In this document: one piece after another, positions 7,115 to 16,240 of the stretch
Position numbering within the stretch: position 1 is the stretch's first letter
How the letters are laid out: each line of letters begins with the position of its first letter
DNA from: CAZKWG01 sp964615375
GTDB taxonomy: Bacteria; Myxococcota_A; UBA796; CAZKWG01
Assembly (NCBI GenBank): GCA_964615375.1
Contig: CAZTOW010000048.1
Coordinates: 10,406-74,405, forward strand
Length of the DNA stretch: 64,000 nucleotides
Direction of reading: 5' to 3'
Program-made: the position numbers and the translations under genes
Notes under the pieces: generated by a model
Database searches by the model: none
Told to the model about the DNA's origin: nothing
The model's input: only the letters and a program-made list of their open reading frames with translations

Positions 7115-8394
7115 TGGCGCGCCGCCGGCTGCGGCGCCACCTTGTTGTCGAGCAGGCGGGACAGCGCGTAGTCCATCCCGATGTCGGTGTCCTCGTCGCA
7201 GAGCTTCTTGCCGTCCACGTAGATCTGCGGCGTCATGACCCGCAGCTGGTTGGCGACGGCCCAGCGCAGGGACTTGTTCAGCTTGGACGCCGTCTGCTTG
7301 GAGCCCACGCAGCCCTTGAGATCGGGGAAGGCCGCCGTCACCATGCTCGCCGCCGCCGCCGGGTCGTTCGTGGACGCCGTGCGGATCTGCTCCTGGTTCT
7401 CAAAGGCCCAGTCGATGACCGCGTCCGCCTTCGGGCCGGCGCAGATGACCGCCTCGCTGATCGTGCAGGCGCCCGGGTGCAGGCTGGTCTGGACCATCCA
7501 GTTGCAGCTGCTGTCCAGCGGGAAGAGCACGATCTTGCGGTTCATCTTCTCGCCGAGGCCCGAGGCCTCCAGGCGGTTCTCGAAGGCGCGGCAGGAGGGG
7601 CAGAGCGGATCGAGCACCTCGATGGCCTCGCGCCCGCCCGGGTTCTGGTCGAGCTGGATCATCACGCCATACGGATCCTCGGGCTTCGCCAGCTCGCCGC
7701 AGGTGCCCACGTAGCCGGAGAAGTCCGGCGCGACCGCGAAGTAGAGCAGCACGGGCACGCCCACGAAGCCGACACCCTGCGCGAAGGAGAGGGCGTGGTC
7801 GCCCATGCCCGACTGGGCGGAGCTCTCCGCCTCCGGCTCGTCCACCGGGTGGCGGCGGGCGCGGGGGTCGAAGGCGTGGGGGTCATAGGCCGGCGCCTCG
7901 GGGCCCGCCTTGGCCCAGAAGCCGATGGCCCCGACGAGGGCGAAGGCGCTGGACAGGTAGATGCCGATGCAGAGCTTGCAGGCGGCGTCGAGCTCGACCA
8001 GCGAGAGGTAGCCCATCACCACGCTGGTGAGCGCGGGCAGCATGGCCGCGGCGACGAGGTAGCCGGCCAGGCCCTTGTCGGCCTCGCGCCGGTTGACCAG
8101 GGCGTCCATCCCGCGGAAGAGCAGGTAGGCGAAGACCCCCATGGCCGGCAGGCTGACCGGGAGCCCGCCCCACAGCGCGGTGCGGAACACCGACGAGTAG
8201 GGGCTCATCATCGTCGTGTGGCAGCCCGAGGTGCCCGAGACGTCCGTGCCCGTCAGCCCAGGGATGAACGAGCAGTGGATCCCGTGGACCTGGCGGTCCA
8301 GGTGCTGCACGAAGTCATAGGTCGAGAAGCTCGCGAACAGGAACCCCGCCGCGGCGGCGACGGAGAACAGCACGAGGAAGGGGCGCGCGCGCAT
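7102..8394 (-). CDS. VKOR-DsbA fusion (vitamin K epoxide reductase / thioredoxin-like)
   Basis: A protein of 430 residues. The N-terminal half is a multi-helix VKOR domain with the loop Cys pair region (H-C-S-F-I-P-G ... S-G-C-H-T) and the active-site C-K-L-C-I-G at about residues 138-143. After a cytoplasmic-looking linker and a further membrane helix comes a DsbA-like thioredoxin domain with L-C-P-S-C-R at about 264-269 and extra Cys residues. In bacteria such fusions make disulfides in exported proteins and pass electrons to quinone, replacing DsbA/DsbB. First gene of the operon with the OmpA-like and TlpA-like genes. The upstream gap holds a TTGACA. Confidence 0.85.
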   Translation of the reverse strand: MRARPFLVLFSVAAAAGFLFASFSTYDFVQHLDRQVHGIHCSFIPGLTGTDVSGTSGCHTTMMSPYSSVFRTALWGGLPVSLPAMGVFAYLLFRGMDALVNRREADKGLAGYLVAAAMLPALTSVVMGYLSLVELDAACKLCIGIYLSSAFALVGAIGFWAKAGPEAPAYDPHAFDPRARRHPVDEPEAESSAQSGMGDHALSFAQGVGFVGVPVLLYFAVAPDFSGYVGTCGELAKPEDPYGVMIQLDQNPGGREAIEVLDPLCPSCRAFENRLEASGLGEKMNRKIVLFPLDSSCNWMVQTSLHPGACTISEAVICAGPKADAVIDWAFENQEQIRTASTNDPAAAASMVTAAFPDLKGCVGSKQTASKLNKSLRWAVANQLRVMTPQIYVDGKKLCDEDTDIGMDYALSRLLDNKVAPQPAARQGGL

Positions 8395-8419
8395 GATGGC
8401 CTGAGCCTCCAGCCGGGTG

Positions 8420-8447
8420 CCCTAAGCATACGCGCTTTGTTTGTCAA
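8420..8447 (-). promoter_or_regulatory. Possible promoter of the VKOR-DsbA operon
   Basis: On the minus strand a perfect TTGACA lies at 8447-8442, followed after 16 nt by TTAGGG at 8425-8420, about 25 nt before the ATG. The -35 is strong and the -10 weak. The surrounding 8395-8540 gap is clearly more AT-rich than the genes. Another TTGACA exists on the plus strand at 8477-8482, with no plus-strand gene immediately downstream. Confidence 0.3.
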
Positions 8448-8540
8448 CCTCAAACGTAGGATATGGAGTGCTGCTATTGACATGCCAAATGTGATGATTA
8501 GCGTATTTCGAGGCGTGGTCCCCGTAGAAGCTCCGCTCCC

Positions 8541-9680
8541 TCAGGCCGCCGCGCGCCGGTCCAGGTCCAGGAGCGGGTAGCGCTCGGGAGAGACGTGGTT
8601 CATCCCGGCGTCCACGAACCACAGGCCGCCCTCCCCCGCCGCGGCGCCGGCGAGCCCGTGGGCGTAGGCGACCCGGCGCCCGTCCGTGCGCAGGTGGCGC
8701 AGCACCCCGTCCTCGCTCGCGGCCCCGTCGGCCCAGGCGGGCATGAGCGAGCGGCTCTTGTGGTCGCGGACGTGGCCGATGATCTGCGTGAGGCCGTGGG
8801 GCAGGCCGCGGGGATCGAAGCGTCGGCGCCGCGGGCCCTCGAAGTCGGCCGGGGCCCCCAGGTCCGGGTCGGCCGCCCGGTGGTAGAGCGCGCCCCCGCC
8901 CTCTCCGGTCGCCGCGCTGCCCGGCTCGTGGAGCGCGGGCACGGTGAGCGGGCCCTCCCCCCAGGCGGTCACCGCCCGGTCCAGCGCGGCGTTCAGCGCC
9001 TCGGCCACCGCCCCGGCCTCCCCCCGGGCCGAGGGGGGCAGGCCCAGCGCCTCCAGCTCCCGGTGGGTGACCCCCGCGTGCAGGGTGAGCAGGTCGCGCG
9101 CCGCCGCCCAGGCCATGCGCAGGCGCCCGGCCCGGAGCAGCTCCCGCACCACCACCCGCTGCTCCACCGAGAAGGCGGCGAAGTCCCGCGCCGCCACCTC
9201 CGCGGTGGGGAACATGGGGAAGTCCGCCAGGAAGGCCCGCTCCTGCTCCGGGTCCGTGCCCGTGGCGCGGTAGATCGCGGTCGCTCGCGCCTGCGCTCGC
9301 GCCCAGGTGGGCTCGTCGAGGTCGCAGAGCTCGCCCACGCGCCCGAGATCGTGGTTCCCCGCCAGGATCACCACCTGATCGGGCGGGTGCGCGGCCAGCC
9401 AGCAGATCAGGGCGAGCCCGTCGCGCGCCGCCGCCTGCCGCTCGGAGATCCTCCCCCAGTCGAAGTGGTCCCCGATGCTGACCAGCAGCACCTCGGGCGA
9501 GAGCCGCCCCTCGGCCGTGAGCAGCCCTCGCCGCGCGAACAGCGTGAGGAAGGTCTCCAGCGGGGCCTGCGGATCGCCCACCACGAGGCGTCGCGCGCGC
9601 GGGTGCTCGTCGGGGTGGCGCGCGATCTGCGGCGTCTGGGCGAGCGAATGTGCGAGGTCGAGGGCGGCGCGAAGGGGCAT
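8541..9680 (-). CDS. Calcineurin-like metallophosphoesterase
   Basis: A protein of 379 residues with the ordered metal-binding motifs of the metallophosphoesterase superfamily: G-D-P-Q-A-P near residue 35 (in place of the usual G-D-I-H-G), G-D-H-F-D-W-G near 70, G-N-H-D-L-G near 107, then a G-V-T-H-R and an I-I-G-H-V-R-D-H in the second half. No signal peptide or membrane helix, so it is probably cytosolic. The substrate (protein phosphatase, diadenosine polyphosphate or other phosphoester) cannot be inferred. It stands alone between the redox operon and a divergent lipoprotein gene. Confidence 0.82.
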   Translation of the reverse strand: MPLRAALDLAHSLAQTPQIARHPDEHPRARRLVVGDPQAPLETFLTLFARRGLLTAEGRLSPEVLLVSIGDHFDWGRISERQAAARDGLALICWLAAHPPDQVVILAGNHDLGRVGELCDLDEPTWARAQARATAIYRATGTDPEQERAFLADFPMFPTAEVAARDFAAFSVEQRVVVRELLRAGRLRMAWAAARDLLTLHAGVTHRELEALGLPPSARGEAGAVAEALNAALDRAVTAWGEGPLTVPALHEPGSAATGEGGGALYHRAADPDLGAPADFEGPRRRRFDPRGLPHGLTQIIGHVRDHKSRSLMPAWADGAASEDGVLRHLRTDGRRVAYAHGLAGAAAGEGGLWFVDAGMNHVSPERYPLLDLDRRAAA

Positions 9681-9739
9681 CGAAGATCTCTATCCCACCT
9701 CGACGAGGTCGCGTCTATACTCGACGCGGGGAGGTAGGG

Positions 9740-10141
9740 ATGGCGCTCAGCAGGGTGGTGATCTTCGCGCTGATCGGGTCGCTCGAGGGGTGCGGGCCGA
9801 AGGTCGTGGTCGGGGACTGGGAGACCGGGAACCTGCCCGAGGAGGAGTCGGGCGGCGCAGACAGCGCGGACTCCGCGGAGGAGGAGGACGAGCACTCCTG
9901 CGATCAGGTCGCCCTGGACCTGCTCGGCCCCGAGGCGCCGATCGTCGGCGACACCTGGACCATCTGGGTGGACTGCGACGGCACCCGCCTGCTGGGCCCG
10001 ATGGTCGTGCGCTTCGAGCCGAGCGACTTCGCGGTGGTCGACGACAACGTCGCCGTCTTCCAGTACGCGGGGACGGCCACGCTGAACGTGCGATCGGGGG
10101 TGTACGACCTGGACACCGAGGTGACGGTCACGGAGGAGTAG
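9740..10141 (+). CDS. Small acidic lipoprotein
   Basis: A protein of 133 residues, start chosen at an ATG preceded by GAGG (7 nt upstream), which places a lipobox (I-G-S-L-E-G-C) at the end of a short hydrophobic segment. A Glu/Asp/Ser-rich linker follows, then a small beta-rich domain (V-G-D-T-W-T-I-W-V-D-C-D-G-T) that resembles an immunoglobulin-like or bacterial Ig-type fold; family not recognised. A TATACT at 9716-9721 could be its -10 element. It ends convergently, overlapping the FAD-reductase gene by 14 nt. Confidence 0.62.
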   Translation: MALSRVVIFALIGSLEGCGPKVVVGDWETGNLPEEESGGADSADSAEEEDEHSCDQVALDLLGPEAPIVGDTWTIWVDCDGTRLLGPMVVRFEPSDFAVVDDNVAVFQYAGTATLNVRSGVYDLDTEVTVTEE

Positions 10142-11411
10142 GCATCTCCCCGGTGAGCCGCCGCGCCCGAGCCTCGAAGGCCGGGATCTTCGCCGGATCC
10201 CGCGGGAAGGTCTGGTAGAGCGCATACAGCGCCCCGAGGCGCGTCACCATGGGCGCCATGGCCACCGCCACCTTCGGGCTGGTCAGCAGCCCGCGCGCGA
10301 GCAGGGGGAGCTCGGCGAGGTCCGGGAACAGCAGGCGCTGGTCGAGCCCCTTGCGGGAGAGCCCGGGGGACATGAGGCCGGAGCTCATCATCAGCGCGGT
10401 GTGCTCCGGCGTGAGCTCCGAGGAGAAGCGGCAGAACATGGCGGCGCCGGCCAGCGAGCCGCCATGTGCGCGCTGCCACTGGTAGTTGTAGTCCTCGGGC
10501 GTGCCGCCCCCGGCGAGCGCGTCGATGAGCATCCGCGCCGCCACCATGCCGGCCCCCACGCCCGATCCGTGCATGCCGTAGACCTGCCCGGCCGCGTCGC
10601 CGAGCAGCGCCACCTGCCCCGTGCCCAGCCGGCCAGGAGCCGCGACGAGGGGGATGGGGCGCGCGCCGCCGAAGAGCCGCTCGCCTACCCAGGGCTGCTC
10701 GCTCACGAAGCGGTCGAGGAGCTGCCGGCCCGAGGGCTTGCCCAGGGCGGGGATGGAGCCGGTGAGCAGCGAGACCTCGTCCCCGTCCAGGCGCAGGTTC
10801 ACGATGCTGTAGCCGCCCGCCACGCAGGTGAAGCAGAGCGTCTCGCCGAGCGGGATCTCGTGCTGCTGGAAGAAGCGCTCGGCTGCCTGCCGGTCGCGGA
10901 CCTGCCGCACCTCCTGGGCCGCCACGCAGATCTCCTCCGGGCGGGGGCGCGCGACGTCCAAGAGCCCGAGGCCGCCGAGCCCGGAGGCGTCGGCCAGGAA
11001 GCGGGGGCGGAGGGGGCCGTGCTCCGTCTCCAGGACGCCGTCCGACCAGCCGAGGGCCTTGCTCTGGCGCAGCTCGGCCCCGGCGGCGCGCGCGCGGTCC
11101 TGCAGGCGCGCCACGAGGAGGCGCATGTCCACCTCCAGCAGCTCGTGGTCCCGCACCACGCTGCGGGTGGGGCCCCAGCCGGCGACGAGGTGCATGGGGA
11201 CGCGCTCCCCGCGCAGCTCGGGCGGGCGCGGGCGATCGACCCCCGCGGCGTCGAATTGCCAGCCCGCGACCCCGTTGACCCAGCGTGCCCCGGCCTCCCC
11301 CAGCGGGCGGCTGTCCAGCCCGATGACCTTCATCCCCCGCTCGGCCGCCAGCGCCGCCGCGAGGGCGCCCGCGCTTCCGAGGCCGATCACCACCAGATCG
11401 CAGGCGTCCAT
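10128..11411 (-). CDS. FAD-dependent oxidoreductase, geranylgeranyl-reductase-like
   Basis: A protein of 427 residues starting with a Rossmann FAD-binding motif (V-V-I-G-L-G-S-A-G-A-L-A-A). The second FAD motif (G-Q-V-A-L-L-G-D-A-A-G-Q-V) is followed by G-M-H-G-S-G-V-G-A-G-M. This arrangement is typical of the geranylgeranyl reductase / p-hydroxybenzoate hydroxylase superfamily. Possible roles are reduction of isoprenoid double bonds or hydroxylation of an aromatic or polyketide substrate; the sequence does not decide. The start is placed at the ATG just before the FAD motif, and the upstream open frame is ignored. Divergent from the MlaD gene. Confidence 0.72.
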   Translation of the reverse strand: MDACDLVVIGLGSAGALAAALAAERGMKVIGLDSRPLGEAGARWVNGVAGWQFDAAGVDRPRPPELRGERVPMHLVAGWGPTRSVVRDHELLEVDMRLLVARLQDRARAAGAELRQSKALGWSDGVLETEHGPLRPRFLADASGLGGLGLLDVARPRPEEICVAAQEVRQVRDRQAAERFFQQHEIPLGETLCFTCVAGGYSIVNLRLDGDEVSLLTGSIPALGKPSGRQLLDRFVSEQPWVGERLFGGARPIPLVAAPGRLGTGQVALLGDAAGQVYGMHGSGVGAGMVAARMLIDALAGGGTPEDYNYQWQRAHGGSLAGAAMFCRFSSELTPEHTALMMSSGLMSPGLSRKGLDQRLLFPDLAELPLLARGLLTSPKVAVAMAPMVTRLGALYALYQTFPRDPAKIPAFEARARRLTGEMPTPP

Positions 11412-11484
11412 GCCGGGCCCCTCCGGGTAGTCAGGCGCGCTCTGAGGAGCTATGTAATCCGGCAGCGTCTCTCTCGGAGCGTCG

Positions 11485-12573
11485 ATGGCCCGCAGCACCG
11501 CACAGGACGTCAAGGTCGGAATCTTCGTCCTCGTGCTGCTCACGGCGCTGGTCGCGACCCTGTGGATCATCGGTGGATCCTCGGACATGTTCGAGGGTCG
11601 CTATACGCTCAACGGCAAGTTCGCCGACGTCGCCGGCCTCAAGGAGGGCGCGGTCGTGCGCCTGGCCGGCTGGGACGTGGGCGAGGTGAGCGCGATCCGC
11701 TTCGGGGAGAGCCTTGACGAGAAGGAGATGCTCGTCGAGATGAGCGTGCTGGACCGCTACCGGCCGCGCATCCGCCAGGACTCCGAGGCGCGCATCGAGA
11801 CCGAGGGCGTGCTGGGCGACAAGTACATCAGCATCACCATCGGGTCGCCGTCGAAGCCCGAGATGGGCGACGGCGAGTGGCTGGGCACGCGCAACCCGCT
11901 GAACCTGCTGGAGTACCAGAAGACCGCGACGGACCTGCTCGCCAACACGACGAACATCAGCCGCAAGGTGGACATGCTGCTGGGCAGCGACCAGGAGGCG
12001 GCCCAGGCCAGCCTGGCCCGCAGCTTCCAGCACATCGAGGAGATGCTGGCGGCGGCGAAGACGGGCGGGGGCCTGCTGCACACCCTCATCTACGACGAGG
12101 CGCTGGCGCGGCAGCTCAAGAGCACCGTGGGCAACCTGCAGACCGCCTCGGAGGGGCTGGAGGACGTCTCCAACGAGATCCGTAGCGGCGACGGGCTGGC
12201 GCACCAGCTCATCTACGGCGAAGAAGGCGCGGATCTCGCTCGCGAGCTCAAGGATCTGGCTGGCGCGCTCGACCAGCTCACCAATGACCTGAAGAACGAG
12301 GACAGCGTGGTCCACGCGCTGCTCTACGAGCCGGAGAAGGCTCAGCTCGTCGATGATCTGGCCGTCACGGCCGCGCAGCTCCGACTGGCCAGCGAGGCCA
12401 TCAGCAAGGGGGAGGGCACCGCGGGGCTGCTGGTGAACGACCCGCAGCTCTACGAGGACCTGCGCGCGCTGGTCGGCGGCGCCCAGCGCAACAAGCTGCT
12501 CCGCGCCTACATCCGGGCGACCGTCCGAAAGGCGGAGGAGCAGGACGCGGGGGCCTGGGAGCCTGTACAGTAG
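11485..12573 (+). CDS. MlaD/MCE-family lipid-transport protein
   Basis: A protein of 362 residues. A single N-terminal membrane helix (V-G-I-F-V-L-V-L-L-T-A-L-V-A-T-L-W-I) is followed by the MCE domain (F-A-D-V-A-G-L-K-E-G-A-V-V-R-L-A-G-W-D-V-G, then the G-V-L-G-D-K-Y-I strand), and a long C-terminal helical region from about residue 140. MCE proteins form hexameric rings that carry lipids between inner and outer membranes. Its usual MlaE permease and MlaF ATPase partners are not adjacent; the next gene encodes an unrelated ABC-exporter-like membrane protein 33 nt downstream, so the two may form a transcription unit. Confidence 0.85.
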   Translation: MARSTAQDVKVGIFVLVLLTALVATLWIIGGSSDMFEGRYTLNGKFADVAGLKEGAVVRLAGWDVGEVSAIRFGESLDEKEMLVEMSVLDRYRPRIRQDSEARIETEGVLGDKYISITIGSPSKPEMGDGEWLGTRNPLNLLEYQKTATDLLANTTNISRKVDMLLGSDQEAAQASLARSFQHIEEMLAAAKTGGGLLHTLIYDEALARQLKSTVGNLQTASEGLEDVSNEIRSGDGLAHQLIYGEEGADLARELKDLAGALDQLTNDLKNEDSVVHALLYEPEKAQLVDDLAVTAAQLRLASEAISKGEGTAGLLVNDPQLYEDLRALVGGAQRNKLLRAYIRATVRKAEEQDAGAWEPVQ

Positions 12574-12606
12574 CGGGCCCGGGGCGCTGTCTCGGGTGGA
12601 GGGTCG

Positions 12607-14307
12607 GTGGGTACGCTCTCGGTCCTGCTCTGGCCGCGGCTGATGGGGCTGTGGAACCGCTGGCGTCGCGCGAGCGGCGCCGAGCGCGGCACCATCCTGT
12701 TCTTCGCCTTCTCCGGCCTGGTCTTCTGGCTGGGGATGTTCGGGGGGGTGGGCTGGCTGGTCCAGATGTTCCACGAGGTGGAGGTCTTCGGCCCCATCCT
12801 CACGCGCAAGCTGCTGGAGCTCCTGCTGCTGAGCCTGTTCGGGCTCCTGCTCTTCTCCAACGTGGTGACCGCGCTCTCGACCTTCTACCTGGCGGAGGAC
12901 CTGGAGCTGGTGCTCTCGCTGCCGGTGGACCGGCCGGTGCTCCACGGCGCGCGGCTGCTGGACACGATCGGGCAGTCCAGCTGGATGGTGGCCGTCTTCG
13001 GGCTGCCGGTCTTCGTGGTCTACGGGGTGGTCTACCAGGCGGGGCCGATCTACTACGCGGCGATGCTGGTGGTGATGGCGGCCTTCGTGGCCATCCCGGC
13101 GAGCGTGGGCGTGAGCGTGGCCAGCGTGCTGGTCAGCACGTTCCCGGCGCGGCGCATCCGGGAGCTGCTGGCGCTTGTGGGCGTCATCGCCATCGTCCTG
13201 CTCTTCGTGCTGCTGCGCGTGGTGCGGCCGGAGCGGCTGCTGGACGCGGACAATTTCGAGAATCTGGCGGCCTACGTGGCCGAGCTCCAGACCCCGGTGC
13301 CGCTGCTCACCCCGCCCCGCTGGGCGGCGGACGTGCTGCTGGCGCTCCTCCAGGAGCGCGCCTTCCCCTGGGAGGAGTTCGGGCTGCTGATGACCGGGGC
13401 CGTGGCGATGACCGGCATCGGGCGCTGGATCACGGCCGCCCTCTACGACCAGGGCCGCGCCCGCGCCCAGGAGGCCCGCGCAGCCCGGCTGGCTCGGGCC
13501 GGCTGGCTGGACACGGCCATCGCGATCTGGACCCGCCCGCTCCCCGAGGTGGGCCGCGCCCTGGTGGAGAAGGACGCCAAGACCTTCGTGCGCGATCCCG
13601 CCCAGTGGAGCCAGCTCTTCCTGCTCGGCGCCATCGTGATCATCACGCTGGTCAGCGTGACGGCGCTGCCCACCGACCTGCTGCGCGGGCCCTGGGGCGG
13701 GGTGTGGCGCAACGTGCTCTCCTTCCTCCTGCTGGGCCTGATCGGCTTCATCATGGCGGCGGTGGCGGCGCGCTTTCAGCTCCCGGCCATCTCGGTGGAG
13801 GGTCGCGCCTTCTGGATCGTGCGCACCGCCCCCATCGACCCGCGGCGCTTCCTCTGGGCCAAGGTCTGGCCCGGCCTGGTGCCCATGCTGGTCATCGGCG
13901 AGACCCTGGCGCTGGCGTCCACGCGCATCCTCGAGGCGGGGCCCTTCCTGATGGGCCTGGCCGCCTGGACGGCCTTCATCCTGGCCTTCGGCATCTCCGG
14001 CGTGGCGGTGGGGCTGGGCGCGCTCTACCCGGACTTCCGCCTGGACAACGCCGCGCGCGCCGCCGCCGGGCCCACCGGCCTGCTCTTCATGGTGGCCTCG
14101 CTGTCCCTGGTGGCGCTGGTCATCCTCATCGAGGCCCTGCCGGTGTACCTCTTCCTCGGCGCCCTGGTGCGCGAGCGGGCGTTGACCGCCGCCGACTGGG
14201 CGGGCGTGGTGCTGCCGCTGCTGGCGGCCGGCGGCGTCTGCGTGGCGGCCACGGTGCTCCCCATCCGCCGCGGCGCGCGGGTGCTCTGGGAGCGCGAGCA
14301 CATCTGA
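12607..14307 (+). CDS. Putative ABC exporter, membrane subunit
   Basis: A protein of 566 residues with a GTG start and at least twelve hydrophobic segments arranged in two blocks around a central soluble loop (about residues 220-330). Overall layout, including the charged segments between helices (L-A-E-D-L-E-L-V-L-S-L-P-V and F-W-I-V-R-T-A-P-I-D), resembles the putative ABC-exporter permease family that pairs with separate ATPases. No ATPase gene is adjacent; the nearest ABC ATPase in the window is at 43.8 kb, beside a deacetylase gene. Substrate unknown. Confidence 0.62.
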   Translation: MGTLSVLLWPRLMGLWNRWRRASGAERGTILFFAFSGLVFWLGMFGGVGWLVQMFHEVEVFGPILTRKLLELLLLSLFGLLLFSNVVTALSTFYLAEDLELVLSLPVDRPVLHGARLLDTIGQSSWMVAVFGLPVFVVYGVVYQAGPIYYAAMLVVMAAFVAIPASVGVSVASVLVSTFPARRIRELLALVGVIAIVLLFVLLRVVRPERLLDADNFENLAAYVAELQTPVPLLTPPRWAADVLLALLQERAFPWEEFGLLMTGAVAMTGIGRWITAALYDQGRARAQEARAARLARAGWLDTAIAIWTRPLPEVGRALVEKDAKTFVRDPAQWSQLFLLGAIVIITLVSVTALPTDLLRGPWGGVWRNVLSFLLLGLIGFIMAAVAARFQLPAISVEGRAFWIVRTAPIDPRRFLWAKVWPGLVPMLVIGETLALASTRILEAGPFLMGLAAWTAFILAFGISGVAVGLGALYPDFRLDNAARAAAGPTGLLFMVASLSLVALVILIEALPVYLFLGALVRERALTAADWAGVVLPLLAAGGVCVAATVLPIRRGARVLWEREHI

Positions 14308-14310
14308 GGG

Positions 14311-15039
14311 TCAGCGCCCCCGGGTCGGCTCCAGGGTGTGCACGACGTACTGGATGGAGCGGTTGTGGCCGAGGCGCCCGCCCTCCCACTCGGCGGGGAG
14401 CTGGGTGATCTCCAGGGCCGGCAGCTCCTTGACTTGCGGGTCCACCGGCATGTCGCGGAAGGCGCCGTCGGCCTCGTGGACGGTGCGCCACTGGCGCCAG
14501 GTGACGCCGGGCTGGGCGGGGGTGGCGCTGAGGCCCTCGCCGGGGCAGCGCTCGGCCAGCAGGTCCACGCCCGCCAGGGGCGCGGCGATGAGGTGCAGGC
14601 GCGTGGGCAGGCCGCTCTGCTGGGTCTGGCCGGTGACGGCGCTCATCAGCCCGCCGTAGCTGTGGCCGAGGACGATGAGCTCGCGGAGCGAGGGCTCGGC
14701 GGCGACGAGGGCGTCCAGGGCGCGATCGAGCTCGGCGGACGCCGAGACGGGGCACTGCATCCAGCTCCAGCGGTAGAAGTAGAGCTCGGTCCCCCAGGCG
14801 GCCATGGTGCGGAGCGGCTCCACCCACTCAGAGCCCTCGCTCTTGAAGCCGTGGACGGCGATGATCGCGGTGCCCTCGGGCTCGGCGGGCGCGTCCAGGC
14901 GCGAGAGCCCCATCGGGCTCTCCATGAGGCGCTCGCCGGCGGCCTCCTCATCGAGCGCGCCGAGCTCGGCCAGCGTCGGCGGCGCCTCGTGGGTGGAGTG
15001 GCAGGCGATCGGGAGCAGGAGCGCGAGGAGCAGCGTCAT
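14311..15039 (-). CDS. Alpha/beta-hydrolase lipoprotein
   Basis: A protein of 242 residues. The N-terminus is a lipoprotein signal (L-L-L-P-I-A-C, Cys at 13). The alpha/beta-hydrolase fold shows an oxyanion-hole strand (I-I-A-V-H-G-F-K-S) and the nucleophile elbow G-H-S-Y-G-G at about residues 125-130; the catalytic His is probably the one in G-H-N-R-S near the C-terminus. An esterase, lipase or thioesterase role at the envelope is likely; the substrate is unknown. It ends 3 nt from the end of the exporter gene (convergent) and starts divergently from the TPR lipoprotein. Confidence 0.75.
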   Translation of the reverse strand: MTLLLALLLPIACHSTHEAPPTLAELGALDEEAAGERLMESPMGLSRLDAPAEPEGTAIIAVHGFKSEGSEWVEPLRTMAAWGTELYFYRWSWMQCPVSASAELDRALDALVAAEPSLRELIVLGHSYGGLMSAVTGQTQQSGLPTRLHLIAAPLAGVDLLAERCPGEGLSATPAQPGVTWRQWRTVHEADGAFRDMPVDPQVKELPALEITQLPAEWEGGRLGHNRSIQYVVHTLEPTRGR

Positions 15040-15085
15040 GAGGCTTCCTACCCGCGCGGGGAGCGCCCGCGCAACGCGTTAGGCT

Positions 15086-16240
15086 GTGCCGGTGAACCTG
15101 ATCCTCCTGCTGCTGGCCTGCACGCCCGCCCTGCGGATCCCGCCGCCGGTGGTGGCGCCCGCGCCCCGCTCGGAGGTGCCGGAGGCGGCGCGGGTGGCCT
15201 ACCTCCACGCCGCCGTGATCCGCGAGCAGGGGGACCCGGAGCGCGCGCTGCTGGCGCTGTCGCGGGCCCGCGCGCTGGACCCCGACGACCCCTGGCTGGC
15301 GCTGGAGGCGGCGAGGCTCCAGCTCGCCCAGGGGCGGCTGGCGGAGGCGGATCTCACGCTGAGGAGCCTGATCCCGGGACCGGCGGAGGTGGACGCGCTG
15401 GCCCTGCGGGGTGTGGCGGCGCGGCTTCGCGGAGAGCCGGTGGCGGCGGAGGTGCTGCTCACCGAGGCGATGACGCGGGCGCCCGAGCGCGAGGAGCTGT
15501 GGCGGGAGCGCATGGGCCTGCTCCTCGCGGTCGGCGGGCGCGACGCGGAGGTGCAGGCGCTCGCGCGGTCCTGGGCGGACGGGCCGGCGCGCAGCGCGGT
15601 CGCGCTCCAGGAGCGGGGTCGGGCGCGGCTGCTCGCGGGGGACGCCGTGGGGGCCGTGGACGATCTCGGGGCGGCCGTCGTCCTGGGGGAGCGCACCTTC
15701 TCCCCCACGCTGCTCACGGTCGCCGCCCGCGAGTCCGGGCGGCTGGGGAGCGCGCTCGGCTGGCTGGAGCGCGTGGAGCTCGACGAGCCGGATCTCCTGA
15801 AGGCCCGCCTCAGGCTGGCGCGGCTGGCGGGCGATCTGATCCGGGAGCGGGCCTGCCTGGAGGCGCTCCTGGTCCTCGAGCCCAGGGACGGCGAGCGATT
15901 GGCGGAGCTGGCGGGGCTGCTCGCGCTCCAGGGGGAGGCGCGCGCGGCGAAGCAGGCTCGGGCCCGCGCCGCCGCCCTGGGCGTGAAGGTCGCGCCGGCG
16001 GTGGTCCGGGGGGCTCCCGACGTCTCCGGGCTGCTGGCGGAGGCGGCGGCGCGGCTCCAGGCGCTGCGCCCCGAGGAGGCCCTCCCCATCGCCCTGGAGG
16101 CGGTCGATCGCGCCCCGGCCAGCGAGGCGGCCTGGCGGACGCTGGCTCGGGTGTTCACCACGCAGGCCCGCTTCGCCGACGCCGCCCTCGCCGACGGGCG
16201 CGCCGCGCGCTACGCGGCCGCTCGGAGCCCGAACCCATGA
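15086..16240 (+). CDS. TPR-repeat lipoprotein
   Basis: A protein of 384 residues with a very short lipoprotein signal (L-I-L-L-L-L-A-C, Cys at 12) and Ala/Leu/Arg-rich helical repeats of about 34 residues through its length, consistent with tetratricopeptide repeats. The start is GTG at 15086, or the in-frame GTG two codons later. It probably acts as a periplasmic or outer-membrane-attached scaffold. Its TGA overlaps the ATG of the following DUF4292-like lipoprotein gene (ATGA), so the two are probably partners. Confidence 0.7.
   Translation: MPVNLILLLLACTPALRIPPPVVAPAPRSEVPEAARVAYLHAAVIREQGDPERALLALSRARALDPDDPWLALEAARLQLAQGRLAEADLTLRSLIPGPAEVDALALRGVAARLRGEPVAAEVLLTEAMTRAPEREELWRERMGLLLAVGGRDAEVQALARSWADGPARSAVALQERGRARLLAGDAVGAVDDLGAAVVLGERTFSPTLLTVAARESGRLGSALGWLERVELDEPDLLKARLRLARLAGDLIRERACLEALLVLEPRDGERLAELAGLLALQGEARAAKQARARAAALGVKVAPAVVRGAPDVSGLLAEAAARLQALRPEEALPIALEAVDRAPASEAAWRTLARVFTTQARFADAALADGRAARYAAARSPNP

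Noticed and set aside
11431..14301. 956-residue minus-strand reading frame rich in His, Gln and Arg
   Set aside because: Shadow of the MlaD and exporter genes, whose strongly biased codons keep the opposite strand open.
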